Both the position numbers and the translations under genes were made by a program. Shown here piece after piece: positions 30,329-39,040 of a stretch of 46,235 bases of DNA. Under the pieces are notes generated by a model that was not told where the DNA came from, searched no databases, and saw nothing but the letters and a program-made list of their open reading frames with translations. Location: positions 1-46,235 of the forward strand of contig JBJDYU010000048.1 in assembly GCA_051867615.1 (NCBI GenBank). Reading direction: 5' to 3'. This stretch comes from RGIG5472 sp051867615. GTDB lineage: Bacteria > Bacillota > Clostridia > Oscillospirales > Oscillospiraceae. Every line of letters starts with the position of its first letter. The first letter of the stretch is position 1.

Positions 30329-31165
30329 ATGTCTATCAAAACTTATAAGCCGACTACCCCTTCCAGAAGACACATGACCGCTCCTGGCTTCGACGGCATC
30401 GACAAGCACTGCAAGCCCGAGGCCAGCCTGGTTGAGTCTCTGAAGAAGAACGCGGGCCGCAACTCTTACGGCCGCATCACCGTCCGCCATCGCGGCGGCG
30501 GCAACAAGCGCAAGTACCGTGTCATCGACTTCAAGCGCGACAAGCTGGAGATGTTCGCCACGGTCCTGCGCCTGGAATACGATCCCAACCGCAGCGCCTA
30601 CATCGCCCTCGTGGAGTATGAGGACGGCGAGAAGCGCTACATCCTGGCTCCCGTGGGCCTGAGCGTGGGCGACAAGATCCAGGCCAGCGCCGCTGCCGAT
30701 ATCAAGCCCGGCAACGCGCTGCCCATCGCCAACATCCCCGTGGGTACCGTGATCCACAACATCGAGATGCACCCCGGCAAGGGCGGCCAGCTGGTCCGCG
30801 CCGCCGGCGCCGCCGCCCAGCTCATGGCCAAGGACGGCGCTGACGCCCAGATCCGTATGCCCTCCGGCGAGGTCCGCATCGTGCGCACCAACTGCTACGC
30901 CACCATCGGTCAGGTGGGCAACCTCGAGCACGAGAACATCCAGCTCGGCAAGGCCGGCCGCAAGCGCCACATGGGCTGGAGACCCACCGTCCGCGGCTCC
31001 GTCATGAACCCCTGTGACCACCCCCACGGCGGCGGCGAGGGCAAGAGCCCTGTGGGCCGTCCCGGTCCTGTGACTCCCTGGGGCAAGCCCGCTCTGGGTT
31101 ACAAGACCCGCAAGGACAAGAACCCCACCAATAAGTTCATCGTCAAGCGCCGTAATGTGAAGTAA
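30329..31165 (+). CDS. rplB: 50S ribosomal protein L2
   Basis: This 278-aa protein of standard length has the C-terminal MNPCDHPHGGGEGKS motif containing the conserved His near the peptidyl-transferase centre, and the HRGGGNKRKYRVIDFKR block at the N-terminus. AAGGAG precedes ATG 30329. Confidence 0.98.
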   Translation: MSIKTYKPTTPSRRHMTAPGFDGIDKHCKPEASLVESLKKNAGRNSYGRITVRHRGGGNKRKYRVIDFKRDKLEMFATVLRLEYDPNRSAYIALVEYEDGEKRYILAPVGLSVGDKIQASAAADIKPGNALPIANIPVGTVIHNIEMHPGKGGQLVRAAGAAAQLMAKDGADAQIRMPSGEVRIVRTNCYATIGQVGNLEHENIQLGKAGRKRHMGWRPTVRGSVMNPCDHPHGGGEGKSPVGRPGPVTPWGKPALGYKTRKDKNPTNKFIVKRRNVK

Positions 31166-31180
31166 GGAGGCAAGTGAATC

Positions 31181-31444
31181 ATGAGCAGATCTGTGAAAAA
31201 AGGTCCTTTCGTTGCCCCCGAGCTGCTGAAGCGCGTGGAGGAAATGAATAAGACCGGCGAGAAGAAGGTCCTGAAGACCTGGAGCCGCAGCTCCACCATC
31301 TTCCCCTCCTTCGTCGGCCACACCATCGCGGTCCACGACGGCCGCAGACACGTTCCCGTTTATATCCAGGAAGATATGGTCGGCCACAAGCTGGGCGAGT
31401 TCGCCCCCACCCGTACCTTCCGCGGTCACGTGAAGTCTAAGTAA
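31181..31444 (+). CDS. rpsS: 30S ribosomal protein S19
   Basis: This 87-aa protein begins SRSVKKGPFVAPELLKRV and carries TWSRSSTIFPSFVGHTIAVHDGR (read in parts) in the centre. It forms the head with S13. AAGGAGG precedes the ATG. Confidence 0.98.
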   Translation: MSRSVKKGPFVAPELLKRVEEMNKTGEKKVLKTWSRSSTIFPSFVGHTIAVHDGRRHVPVYIQEDMVGHKLGEFAPTRTFRGHVKSK

Positions 31445-31458
31445 GGAGGATGCAGAAC

Positions 31459-31794
31459 ATGGAAGCTAAAGCTTATCTGAGATTCGTCCGCATCTCTCCC
31501 CGCAAGGTCCAGATCGTCTGCGATCTGATCCGCGGCAAGGATGCCGGCACCGCTATGGCTATCCTGATGCAGACCCCCAAGGCTGCGTCGGAGCCTCTGA
31601 TGAAGCTCCTCAAGAGCGCCTGCGCCAACGCGGAGAACAACTTCAGCATGGATCCCTCCAAGCTGTACGTCTCCGAGGTGTTCGCCACCCCCGGCCCCAT
31701 TCTGAAGAGAATGATGCCCCGGGCGCAGGGCAGAGCTTACCGCATCAATAAGAGAACCTCTCACGTGACCCTGGCGGTCGCGGAGAAGGACTGA
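31459..31794 (+). CDS. rplV: 50S ribosomal protein L22
   Basis: This protein of about 111 aa has ISPRKVQIVCDLIRGK and the tunnel hairpin around MPRAQGRAYRINKRTSH. ATG 31459 is preferred because it lies 9 nt after AAGGAGG; ATG 31450 directly abuts the ribosome-binding site. Confidence 0.96.
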   Translation: MEAKAYLRFVRISPRKVQIVCDLIRGKDAGTAMAILMQTPKAASEPLMKLLKSACANAENNFSMDPSKLYVSEVFATPGPILKRMMPRAQGRAYRINKRTSHVTLAVAEKD

Positions 31795-31810
31795 GGGAGG
31801 AGGACAGTTT

Positions 31811-32632
31811 ATGGGACACAAAGTTAATCCTCACGGCCTGCGCGTGGGCGTCATCAAAGACTGGGACTCCCGTTGGTATGCCAGAGAAGAGAAGGTCGGC
31901 GACCTGCTGGTCGAGGACCGCAAGATCCGTGAATATCTGAAGAAGAACCTCTACAGCGCCGGTATCCCCAAGATCGAGATCGAGCGCAGCAGCGACAAGG
32001 TGGTCATCTATCTGCACTGCGCCCGTCCGGGCGTGGTCATCGGCAAGGGCGGCACGGAGATCGAGAAGTACCGTCAGGCTGTGGAGAAGATGATCGGCAA
32101 GAGCGTGAAGCTGAACATCGTCGAGGTCAAGAACCCCGATATGGACGCGCAGCTGGTGGCGGAGAACATCGCCGCGCAGCTGGAGAAGCGTATCAGCCAC
32201 CGCCGCGCCATGAAGAACGCCATGGGCCGCGCTATGCGCAGCGGCGCCAAGGGCATCAAGTGCGCCTGCTCCGGCCGTCTCGGCGGCCGCGAGATCGCCG
32301 GCATCGAGCATTATCATGACGGCACCACCCCCCTGCAGACCATCCGCGCCGACATCGACTACGGCTTCGCTGAGGCCGCCACGACCTTCGGCCGCATCGG
32401 CTGCAAGGTGTGGATCTACAAGGGCGAGGTCCTGACCCAGACCCTGCGCACCACCCCCCGCACCATCGATACCTCCAAGCCCTATGAGGAGCGCCGTGAG
32501 CGCCGTCCCCGCCGGGATGGTGACCGCCGTCCTCCCCGCCGCGACGGCCAGGGCTTCAACCGCGGTCCCCGTCCCCAGCAGGGCCAGGGCTTCCGCAGAC
32601 CCACTGAGAACAAGGAAGGAGGCGCCCGGTAA
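31811..32632 (+). CDS. rpsC: 30S ribosomal protein S3 with long basic tail
   Basis: This 273-aa protein has a normal KH and C-terminal domain: GHKVNPHGLRVGV at the start, GVVIGKGGTEIEKYR for the KH loop, and GCKVWIYKGE near residue 200. About 55 extra residues follow, rich in Arg, Gly, Pro and Gln (RRERRPRRDGDRRPPRR, PQQGQGF). The tail resembles RNA-binding RGG-like regions. The stop shares one base with rplP. Confidence 0.97.
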   Translation: MGHKVNPHGLRVGVIKDWDSRWYAREEKVGDLLVEDRKIREYLKKNLYSAGIPKIEIERSSDKVVIYLHCARPGVVIGKGGTEIEKYRQAVEKMIGKSVKLNIVEVKNPDMDAQLVAENIAAQLEKRISHRRAMKNAMGRAMRSGAKGIKCACSGRLGGREIAGIEHYHDGTTPLQTIRADIDYGFAEAATTFGRIGCKVWIYKGEVLTQTLRTTPRTIDTSKPYEERRERRPRRDGDRRPPRRDGQGFNRGPRPQQGQGFRRPTENKEGGAR

Positions 32633-33066
32633 TGCTTCTGCCCAAGAGAGTGAAGTACCGCAGAGTCCAGCGCGGCCGTATGACCGGCAAGGCCCTGCGC
32701 GGCAACAAGATCACCTATGGTGAGTACGGCCTGGTCGCCACCGAGCCCGCCTGGATCACCAGCAACCAGATCGAGGCCGCCCGTATCGCCATGACCCGCT
32801 ACACCAAGCGCGGCGGTCAGGTGTGGATCAAGATCTTCCCCGATAAGCCCGTTACGAAGAAGCCTGCCGAGGTCCGCATGGGTTCCGGTAAGGGCTCTCC
32901 CGAGTTTTGGGTGTCCGTTGTCAAACCCGGCCGCGTGATGTTTGAAATCGCCGGCGTTCCCGAGGAGATCGCGAAGGAAGCGCTGCGTCTGGCCAGCCAC
33001 AAGCTGCCCATCAAGACGCGCATCGTCAAGCGTGAGGACCTCGAGGCTCAGGAAGTAGGTGAATAA
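32632..33066 (+). CDS. rplP: 50S ribosomal protein L16
   Basis: This 144-aa protein begins LLPKRVKYRRVQRGRM, with the RMGSGKGSPEFWVSVVKPG block. It sits near the A-site and helps tRNA accommodation. Start and stop each overlap a neighbour by one base (TAATG), so translation is coupled to rpsC and rpmC. Confidence 0.98.
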   Translation: MLLPKRVKYRRVQRGRMTGKALRGNKITYGEYGLVATEPAWITSNQIEAARIAMTRYTKRGGQVWIKIFPDKPVTKKPAEVRMGSGKGSPEFWVSVVKPGRVMFEIAGVPEEIAKEALRLASHKLPIKTRIVKREDLEAQEVGE

Positions 33067-33260
33067 TGATGAAGGCAAGTGAAGTTCGCGCCATGAGCGT
33101 CGAGCAGCTGAACGAAAAGCTGTCCGAACTGAAGAAGGATCTGTTCTTCCTGCGCATGCAGCACGCCACCAACCAGCTGGATAACCCTCTGAAGATCCAG
33201 CAGACCAAGCGTGATATTGCCCGAGTCAAGACCATGATCCGTGAAAAGGAGGATAACTAA
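33066..33260 (+). CDS. rpmC: 50S ribosomal protein L29
   Basis: This 64-aa two-helix protein has the LKKDLFFLRMQHATNQLDNP signature. ATG 33066 or 33069 may be used; both follow a GGAAGTAGG-like site in rplP. It forms part of the exit-tunnel rim with L23. Confidence 0.97.
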   Translation: MMKASEVRAMSVEQLNEKLSELKKDLFFLRMQHATNQLDNPLKIQQTKRDIARVKTMIREKEDN

Positions 33261-33262
33261 AC

Positions 33263-33526
33263 ATGGAAGAAAAGAGAAATTCCTCCCGTAAGACCCGTGT
33301 GGGTAAGGTCGTTTCTGACAAGATGGACAAGACCGTGGTGGTCGCGATTTCCGACCGCGTGGCTCATCCTCTGTACAAGAAGATCGTCGGCCGTACCTAT
33401 AAGCTGAAGGCCCACGACGAGAACAACGCGTGCGGCGTCGGCGATACCGTGAAGGTGATGGAGACCCGCCCCCTCAGCAAGGACAAGAGATGGCGCGTGG
33501 TCGAGATCATCGAGAAAGCTAAGTAA
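33263..33526 (+). CDS. rpsQ: 30S ribosomal protein S17
   Basis: This 87-aa OB-fold protein has GKVVSDKMDKTVVVAI and HPLYKKIVGRTYKLKAHDE (read in parts). An AAAAGGAGG site inside rpmC precedes it; the two genes are 2 bp apart. Confidence 0.98.
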   Translation: MEEKRNSSRKTRVGKVVSDKMDKTVVVAISDRVAHPLYKKIVGRTYKLKAHDENNACGVGDTVKVMETRPLSKDKRWRVVEIIEKAK

Positions 33527-33540
33527 GGAGGCGCCGGAAT

Positions 33541-33909
33541 ATGATTCAGCAGGAAACTTTTCTGAAGGTCGCCGATAACACTGGCGCCAAGGAAATCAAG
33601 TGCATCCGCGTTCTGGGCGGTTCCAAGCGCAAGTACGGCAACATCGGCGACGTCATCGTCGCTTCCGTCCGCAAGGCGGCTCCCGGCGGTCAGGTGAAGA
33701 AGGGCGAGGTCGTCCGCGCCGTCATCGTCCGCAGCGCCAAGGGCATCCGCCGCAACGACGGCACCTATGTCCGCTTCGACGACAACGCCGCCGTCCTCAT
33801 CAAGGAGGATAAGAACCCCCGCGGCACCCGTATCTTTGGGCCCGTTGCCCGTGAGCTGCGCGACAAGGATTATATGAAGATCCTGTCCCTGGCTCCCGAG
33901 GTCATTTAA
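33541..33909 (+). CDS. rplN: 50S ribosomal protein L14
   Basis: This 122-aa standard-length protein begins IQQETFLKVADNTGAKEIKCI (read in parts) and contains the NPRGTRIFGPVARELR end. It contacts the 30S subunit. AAGGAGG precedes the ATG. Confidence 0.98.
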   Translation: MIQQETFLKVADNTGAKEIKCIRVLGGSKRKYGNIGDVIVASVRKAAPGGQVKKGEVVRAVIVRSAKGIRRNDGTYVRFDDNAAVLIKEDKNPRGTRIFGPVARELRDKDYMKILSLAPEVI

Positions 33910-33923
33910 GGAGGGCATACGAG

Positions 33924-34235
33924 ATGGCTATGAATATTAAGAAGAACGATACTGTTATCGTTCTGTCCGGCAAGGACAGGGGCAAGACCGGCAAGGTCCT
34001 GGGCACCGTGCCCAGCGAGCAGAAGGTCGTTGTCGAGGGCATCAACATGGCGACCTGCCACATCAAGCCCCGCAAGCAGGGCGAGACCGGCGGCATCGTG
34101 CAGCGTGAAGCTGCCATCTACGCCTCCAAGGTCCAGGTGGTCTGCCCCAAGTGCAACAAGGGCACCCGCGTTGCGCACAAGGTCGCTGACGGCAAGAAAG
34201 TCCGCGTGTGCAAGCACTGCGGCGCCGAGCTGTAA
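33924..34235 (+). CDS. rplX: 50S ribosomal protein L24 with C-terminal CxxC pair
   Basis: This 103-aa protein has a KOW motif near the start (VIVLSGKDRGKTGKV) and a C-terminal VCPKCNKGTRV ... VCKHCGAEL pair that probably binds zinc, as in many Firmicutes homologues. L24 initiates 50S assembly. AAGGAGGG precedes the ATG. Confidence 0.98.
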   Translation: MAMNIKKNDTVIVLSGKDRGKTGKVLGTVPSEQKVVVEGINMATCHIKPRKQGETGGIVQREAAIYASKVQVVCPKCNKGTRVAHKVADGKKVRVCKHCGAEL

Positions 34236-34252
34236 GGAAAGGAGAGAGTACA

Positions 34253-34792
34253 ATGGCAAGACTGAAGGTTAAGTATACCGAGGAGATCGCCCCCGCTCTC
34301 TTCAAGCAGTTTGGCTACAAGAGCACCATGCAGATCCCCAAGATCGACAAGATCATCGTGAACGTCGGCTGCGGCGAAGCCCGCGAGAACCCCAAGGTCC
34401 TCGACGCGGTGGCCCGCGACCTGGCTACCATCACCGGCCAGAAGGCCGTCATCACCAAGGCCAAGAAGTCCATCGCGAACTTCAAGGTCCGTGAGGGTAT
34501 GCCCGTCGGCGCCAAGGTCACCCTCCGCGGCGACAAGATGTGGGAGTTCCTGGACCGCCTGTTCAACGTGGCCCTGCCCCGTGTCCGCGACTTCCGCGGC
34601 ATCAACCCCAACGCCTTCGACGGCCGCGGCAACTATGCCCTGGGCATCAAGGAGCAGCTGATCTTCCCCGAGATCGAGTACGACAAGATCGACAAGATCC
34701 GCGGCATGGATATCGTCATCTGCACCACCGCCAAGACCGATGAGGAAGCCAAGGCCCTCCTCACCGCAGTGGGCGCACCCTTTGAAAGATAA
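34253..34792 (+). CDS. rplE: 50S ribosomal protein L5
   Basis: This 179-aa protein starts at ATG 34253 (ARLKVKYTEEIAPAL), after AAGGAAAGGAG; upstream open frame belongs to rplX in another frame. It contains the MQIPKIDKIIVNVGCGEA and LPRVRDFRGI blocks. It binds 5S rRNA. Confidence 0.98.
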   Translation: MARLKVKYTEEIAPALFKQFGYKSTMQIPKIDKIIVNVGCGEARENPKVLDAVARDLATITGQKAVITKAKKSIANFKVREGMPVGAKVTLRGDKMWEFLDRLFNVALPRVRDFRGINPNAFDGRGNYALGIKEQLIFPEIEYDKIDKIRGMDIVICTTAKTDEEAKALLTAVGAPFER

Positions 34793-34808
34793 GAGAGGAG
34801 ACTGAAGA

Positions 34809-34994
34809 ATGGCTAAGAAATCCATGATCCTGAAGCAGCAGGCTACCCCCAAGTTCTCCACTCGCAGGTACAACCGCTGCAAGCTCTGCGGCCGTCCCCA
34901 CGCCTACCTCCGCAACTACGGCGTCTGCCGTATCTGCTTCCGTGAGCTGGCGTACAAGGGCGAGATCCCCGGCGTCCGCAAGGCTTCTTTCTAA
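34809..34994 (+). CDS. rpsZ: 30S ribosomal protein S14, zinc-binding type Z
   Basis: This 61-aa short form of S14 has the C+ zinc motif (CKLCGRPHAYLRNYGVCRICF, two CxxC). Only this zinc form is seen in the window. It is followed by a 240-bp structured gap rather than directly by rpsH. Confidence 0.98.
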   Translation: MAKKSMILKQQATPKFSTRRYNRCKLCGRPHAYLRNYGVCRICFRELAYKGEIPGVRKASF

Positions 34995-35234
34995 GTCCCG
35001 ATCCTCCTGCTCAGCGCCGCCGCCGTGCTGCGCTGGGCAGGGAAGTGAGGGCAACCAAACATTTTTCGTGAGCAAAGGCTTTTGATATGGACCTTTGTGA
35101 TACAGGATGGCGAAAGGTCAGGGGCAATTAAGCCGCCGCACGCGGCGGAGCGAATTGGTTCTGATACCTCGCTGCCTGAACAGACGGTAAAAACTATCTA
35201 CCGGCTGTAACTCTAAAACAGGAGGAATAAAAAA
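34995..35234 (+). promoter_or_regulatory. Structured gap ahead of rpsH
   Basis: No gene in 240 bp. A strong stem CTGCTCAGCGC/GCGCTGGGCAG (35007-35017/35030-35040, one G-T pair) is followed by GACCTTT/AAAGGTC, then CCGCCG-CACG-CGGCGG enclosed by CAATT/AATTG, then CGGTA/TACCG. No promoter of quality was found. A regulatory RNA domain for the spc half of the operon is plausible. Confidence 0.5.
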
Positions 35235-35633
35235 ATGCATATCACCGATCCCATCGCCGACATGCTGACCCGCATCCGTAATGCGAGCAACGCCAAGCAT
35301 GAAAGCGTCGATGTGCCTGCTTCCAACATGAAGAAGAGCATCGCTCAGATCCTGCTGGACGAGGGCTACATCAAGAATTTCCAGATCATTGACGATGGCA
35401 CCCAGGGCGTCATCCGCATCACGCTGAAGTACGGCGCGGGCAAGCAGCAGGTCATCTCCGGCCTCCGCCGCGTGTCCAAGCCCGGCCTGCGCGTGTATGC
35501 CGGCGCCGACGAGCTGCCCCGCGTCCTGAAGGGCCTGGGCATCGCCATCGTTTCCACGTCCAAGGGCGTCATGACCGACAAGGCCGCTCGCGCGGCGCAC
35601 ATCGGCGGCGAAGTCCTGGCATTCATTTGGTAA
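35235..35633 (+). CDS. rpsH: 30S ribosomal protein S8
   Basis: This 132-aa standard protein opens with TDPIADMLTRIRNASNAKHESV (read in parts) and ends STSKGVMTDKAARAAHIGGEVLAFIW (read in parts). S8 binds 16S helix 21 and in E. coli represses its own spc operon. AGGAGG precedes the ATG. Confidence 0.98.
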   Translation: MHITDPIADMLTRIRNASNAKHESVDVPASNMKKSIAQILLDEGYIKNFQIIDDGTQGVIRITLKYGAGKQQVISGLRRVSKPGLRVYAGADELPRVLKGLGIAIVSTSKGVMTDKAARAAHIGGEVLAFIW

Positions 35634-35648
35634 GGGGAGGTTTGAACA

Positions 35649-36194
35649 ATGTCTAGAATTGGTAGAATGCCCATTACCATCCCCGCCGGCGTCGAGGTCA
35701 AGGTCAGCGAGACCAACTTCGTCACCGTCAAGGGCCCCAAGGGTGAGCTCTCTCAGCAGCTCAGCCCCCTCATGACCATCGAGCAGGAAGCCGGCGTGCT
35801 GCACGTCAAGCGTCCCAACGATGAAAAGGAGACCCGCGCTCTCCACGGCCTGACCCGCAGTCTGCTGCACAACATGGTCGTCGGCGTGCACGAGCCTTAT
35901 AAGAAGGAACTGGAAGTCAACGGCGTGGGCTACCGTGCCGCCAAGGAAGGCGAGAAGCTGGTCCTGACCGTGGGCTATTCCCATACTGTGGAGATGAAGG
36001 CGCCCAAGGGCATCGAGATCGAGGTCCCCGCGCCCAACAAGATCGTCATCAGCGGCTGCGACAAGCAGGCCGTGGGCCAGTTCGCGGCGGAAGTCCGCGA
36101 GAAGCGTCCTCCCGAGCCTTACAAGGGCAAGGGCATCAAGTATGCTGACGAAGTCATCCGCCGCAAGGTCGGTAAGACCGGCGCCAAGAAGTAA
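35649..36194 (+). CDS. rplF: 50S ribosomal protein L6
   Basis: This 181-aa protein has two duplicated domains. It begins SRIGRMPITIPAGVEVKV and ends with the conserved RPPEPYKGKGIKYADEVIRRKVGK (read in parts). It sits near the GTPase centre. GGGGAGG precedes the ATG. Confidence 0.98.
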   Translation: MSRIGRMPITIPAGVEVKVSETNFVTVKGPKGELSQQLSPLMTIEQEAGVLHVKRPNDEKETRALHGLTRSLLHNMVVGVHEPYKKELEVNGVGYRAAKEGEKLVLTVGYSHTVEMKAPKGIEIEVPAPNKIVISGCDKQAVGQFAAEVREKRPPEPYKGKGIKYADEVIRRKVGKTGAKK

Positions 36195-36208
36195 GGAGGT
36201 GTGCCGAT

Positions 36209-36568
36209 ATGATTAACAGACCCAATACCAATGCGCAGCGCATCAAGCGCCATAAGAGAGTCCGTGCCAAGGTGTTCGGCACGCCCGAAAGACCCCGTCT
36301 GAACGTGTTCCGCAGCGAGAAGAACATCTACGCCCAGATCATCGACGACGTGGCGGGCCACACCCTGGTCTCCGCCTCCTCTCTCGACAAGGAGATCGAG
36401 GGCAACGGCGGCAACAAGGTCGCCGCCCGCGCCGTGGGCAAGCTGGTGGCTGAGCGCGCCAAGGCCAAGGGCATCGACACGGTGGTGTTCGACCGTGGCG
36501 GTTACCTGTATCACGGCCGTGTGGCCGAGCTGGCAGAGGGCGCCCGCGAAGGCGGCCTGGAATTCTAA
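36209..36568 (+). CDS. rplR: 50S ribosomal protein L18
   Basis: This 119-aa 5S rRNA-binding protein contains RHKRVRAKVFGTPERPRLNV and ends FDRGGYLYHGRVAELAEGAREGGLEF (read in parts). AAGGAGG precedes the ATG. Confidence 0.98.
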   Translation: MINRPNTNAQRIKRHKRVRAKVFGTPERPRLNVFRSEKNIYAQIIDDVAGHTLVSASSLDKEIEGNGGNKVAARAVGKLVAERAKAKGIDTVVFDRGGYLYHGRVAELAEGAREGGLEF

Positions 36569-36584
36569 GAGGAGGAACAACGAA

Positions 36585-37085
36585 ATGGCAAGATTTGAAA
36601 GAGAACCCAGCGAATACACCGAGAAAGTTGTTGCCCTCAACCGTGTTTCCAAGACCGTTAAGGGCGGCCGTGTCATGAAATTCTCCGCTCTGGTCGTCGT
36701 CGGCGACGAGAAGGGCAAGGTCGGCTATGGCCTCGGCAAGGCGGCGGAAGTTCCCGAAGCGATCCGCAAGGGCCTGGAGAGCGCCAAGAAGAACATGATC
36801 ACCGTGACCATGTCCGGCACCACCATTCCCCACGAGACCATCGGCGAGTTCGGCGCCGGCCGCGTTATGATGAAGCCCGCCGCTCCCGGTACCGGCATCA
36901 TCGCCGGCGGCGCTGTGCGTGCGGTGGTGGAAGCCGCCGGCATCAAGGACATCCGTGCCAAGTGCCTGCGCTCCAACAACCCCAACAACGTGGTCGCCGC
37001 CACCTTTGAAGGCCTGAAGGCCATGCGCGGCCCCGAGCAGGTGGCCGCCATCCGCGGCAAGAGCGTGGAAGAGATCGTTGGTTAA
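36585..37085 (+). CDS. rpsE: 30S ribosomal protein S5
   Basis: This 166-aa protein starts at ATG 36585 after AGAGGAGG; earlier in-frame codons lie inside rplR. The double-stranded RNA-binding block LNRVSKTVKGGRVMKFSALV and the GAGRVMMKPAAPGTGIIAGG block are present. It takes part in decoding accuracy. Confidence 0.98.
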   Translation: MARFEREPSEYTEKVVALNRVSKTVKGGRVMKFSALVVVGDEKGKVGYGLGKAAEVPEAIRKGLESAKKNMITVTMSGTTIPHETIGEFGAGRVMMKPAAPGTGIIAGGAVRAVVEAAGIKDIRAKCLRSNNPNNVVAATFEGLKAMRGPEQVAAIRGKSVEEIVG

Positions 37086-37097
37086 GGAGGTAGCAAG

Positions 37098-37280
37098 ATG
37101 AAGAAGTTGAAAGTGCAGCTCGTCAAGAGCCTCAACGGCAGACTGGAAAAGCATATCGCTACCGCTGCCTCCCTGGGCCTGCGCAAGATCGGCGACGCCA
37201 CCGTGCAGCCCGACAACGAACAGACCCGCGGCAAGATCGCCCAGATCGGCTATCTGCTGCAGGTCAGCGAAGAAAACTGA
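37098..37280 (+). CDS. rpmD: 50S ribosomal protein L30
   Basis: This 60-aa protein has KVQLVKSLNGRLEKHIATAASLGL (read in parts) and GYLLQVSEE at the end. AAGGAGG precedes the ATG. Confidence 0.97.
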   Translation: MKKLKVQLVKSLNGRLEKHIATAASLGLRKIGDATVQPDNEQTRGKIAQIGYLLQVSEEN

Positions 37281-37294
37281 GGAGGTACCGCGAA

Positions 37295-37735
37295 ATGAAA
37301 CTGCAAGAACTGTCCCCGGCAGCAGGCTCCGTCAGGGAAGCCTATCGTAAGGGTCGCGGTGCCGGCAGCGGCAACGGCAAGACCGGCGGCCGCGGCCACA
37401 AGGGCCAGAAGGCCCGCAGCGGCGGCAAGGTCCGCGTCGGCTTCGAAGGCGGCCAGATGCCTCTGGCCCGCCGCATCCCCAAGCGCGGCTTCAACAATAT
37501 CTTTGCGAAGCCCTATGAGATCATCAACCTGTCTGCTCTGAACGCATTCGAAAACGGTGACACCGTTACCGCGGAAGCTCTGCTGGCAAAAGGCATCCTG
37601 AGCAAGTGCGAGTATGGTTACAAGGTTCTTGGCAACGGCAAGGTTACCAAGAATGTGACCGTTCAGGCCAACGCTTTTTCCGCCTCTGCCAAGGAAGCCA
37701 TTGAGGCTGCGGGCGGAAAGGCTGAGGTGATCTAA
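37295..37735 (+). CDS. rplO: 50S ribosomal protein L15
   Basis: This 146-aa protein has a Gly/Arg-rich N-terminal extension (GRGAGSGNGKTGGRGHKGQK) that threads through the 23S core. GAGGAGG precedes the ATG. Its TAA stop is directly followed by the secY GTG. Confidence 0.98.
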   Translation: MKLQELSPAAGSVREAYRKGRGAGSGNGKTGGRGHKGQKARSGGKVRVGFEGGQMPLARRIPKRGFNNIFAKPYEIINLSALNAFENGDTVTAEALLAKGILSKCEYGYKVLGNGKVTKNVTVQANAFSASAKEAIEAAGGKAEVI

Positions 37736-39025
37736 GTGATTCAGACCATTCGCAAAGCCTGGGCTGTTCCCGAGCTGCGCCGGAAGATCGTGTTCACCCT
37801 GCTGATCCTCCTGATCTTCCGCATCGGTAACGCGATCCCTGTGCCCTATGTGGATACGGCGCTGCTCGGCAGCTATCTCAGCAGCATGAGCACCACCGTC
37901 CTGGGCCTGTACAACGTGATGTCCGGCGGCGCTTTCGCACAGGCGACCCTGTTCGCCCTGGGCGTGCAGCCCTACATCAACAGCTCCATCATCATCCAGC
38001 TGCTGACCATCGCCATTCCGGCGCTGGAGCGGATGGCGAAGGAGGGCGGCGAGGAAGGCCGTAAGAAGATCGCCTCCATCACCCGCTATGCCACCGTGGC
38101 CATCGCCCTGCTGCAGGGCTTCGGCTACTTCATGATCATGAAGAACTACAACCTGCTCAGCGTGGAGAACCCCAACATCTGGCACGCGCTGGTCATCATC
38201 GTGTCCTTCGTGGCCGGCAGCTCCTTCGTCATGTGGATCGGCGAGCAGGTCAATGAGTTCGGTATCGGCAACGGTATCTCCATCATCCTGTTCGCAGGCA
38301 TCATCTCCCGCGTGCCTTCCGGCGTCTCCACCCTGGTCTCCATGGTCAGGGACGGCGGTCAGGGCTGGCTGTGGGCGCTGCTGCTGGTGATCGGTATGCT
38401 GCTGCTGATCATGCTGATCGTGTTCGTCAACGACGCCGAGCGCCGCATTCCCGTGCAGTACGCCAAGCGCCAGGTGGGCCGCAGAATGTACGGCGGCCAG
38501 AGCTCCCACCTCCCCATGAAGGTCAATATGAGCGGCGTGCTCCCCATCATCTTCGCGCAGAGCATCGCTTCTCTCCCCGCCACCATCGCGGCGTTCCTGC
38601 CCACTCCGGCGGAGGGTTCCTTCTGGGCCGGTGTGCTGAGCGCCATCGACACCAAGTCCTGGCTGTACATGATCTTCTACTTCCTGATGATCATCGGCTT
38701 CAGCTATTTCTATTCCACCATTCAGTTCAACCCTGTTGAGATCTCCAACAACCTGAAGAAGAACGGCGGCTTCATCCCCGGCTTCCGTCCCGGCAAGCCC
38801 ACCACCGACTTCATCAGCAAGGTCCTCAGCAAGGTCACACTCTTTGGCGCCATCTATCTCGGCATCGTGGCCATCGCTCCCCTGCTGGTGGGCAAGTTCG
38901 CCGGCGAGTATAACATCGCCATCGGCGGCACTTCCGTCATCATCGTGGTGGGCGTTGCGCTCGAGACCGTGAAGGCTCTGGAAAACCAGATGCTGATGCG
39001 CCAGTACAAGGGGTTCCTTGAATAA
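37736..39025 (+). CDS. secY: Protein translocase subunit SecY
   Basis: This 429-aa channel-forming subunit of the Sec translocon has about ten transmembrane helices. Typical features are FRIGNAIPVPYVD after the first helix, the plug-region segment, GGQSSHLPMKVNMSGVLPIIFA (read in parts), and the C-terminal loop. The start is GTG at 37736, immediately after the L15 stop, with GAGGTG inside rplO as ribosome-binding site. SecG of the same complex is encoded at 44831. Confidence 0.98.
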   Translation: MIQTIRKAWAVPELRRKIVFTLLILLIFRIGNAIPVPYVDTALLGSYLSSMSTTVLGLYNVMSGGAFAQATLFALGVQPYINSSIIIQLLTIAIPALERMAKEGGEEGRKKIASITRYATVAIALLQGFGYFMIMKNYNLLSVENPNIWHALVIIVSFVAGSSFVMWIGEQVNEFGIGNGISIILFAGIISRVPSGVSTLVSMVRDGGQGWLWALLLVIGMLLLIMLIVFVNDAERRIPVQYAKRQVGRRMYGGQSSHLPMKVNMSGVLPIIFAQSIASLPATIAAFLPTPAEGSFWAGVLSAIDTKSWLYMIFYFLMIIGFSYFYSTIQFNPVEISNNLKKNGGFIPGFRPGKPTTDFISKVLSKVTLFGAIYLGIVAIAPLLVGKFAGEYNIAIGGTSVIIVVGVALETVKALENQMLMRQYKGFLE

Positions 39026-39040
39026 AGGAGGGAGGATCGC

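Noticed and set aside
35083..35110. TTGATA as the -35 of an internal promoter before rpsH
   Set aside because: No acceptable -10 at 16-18 bp spacing.
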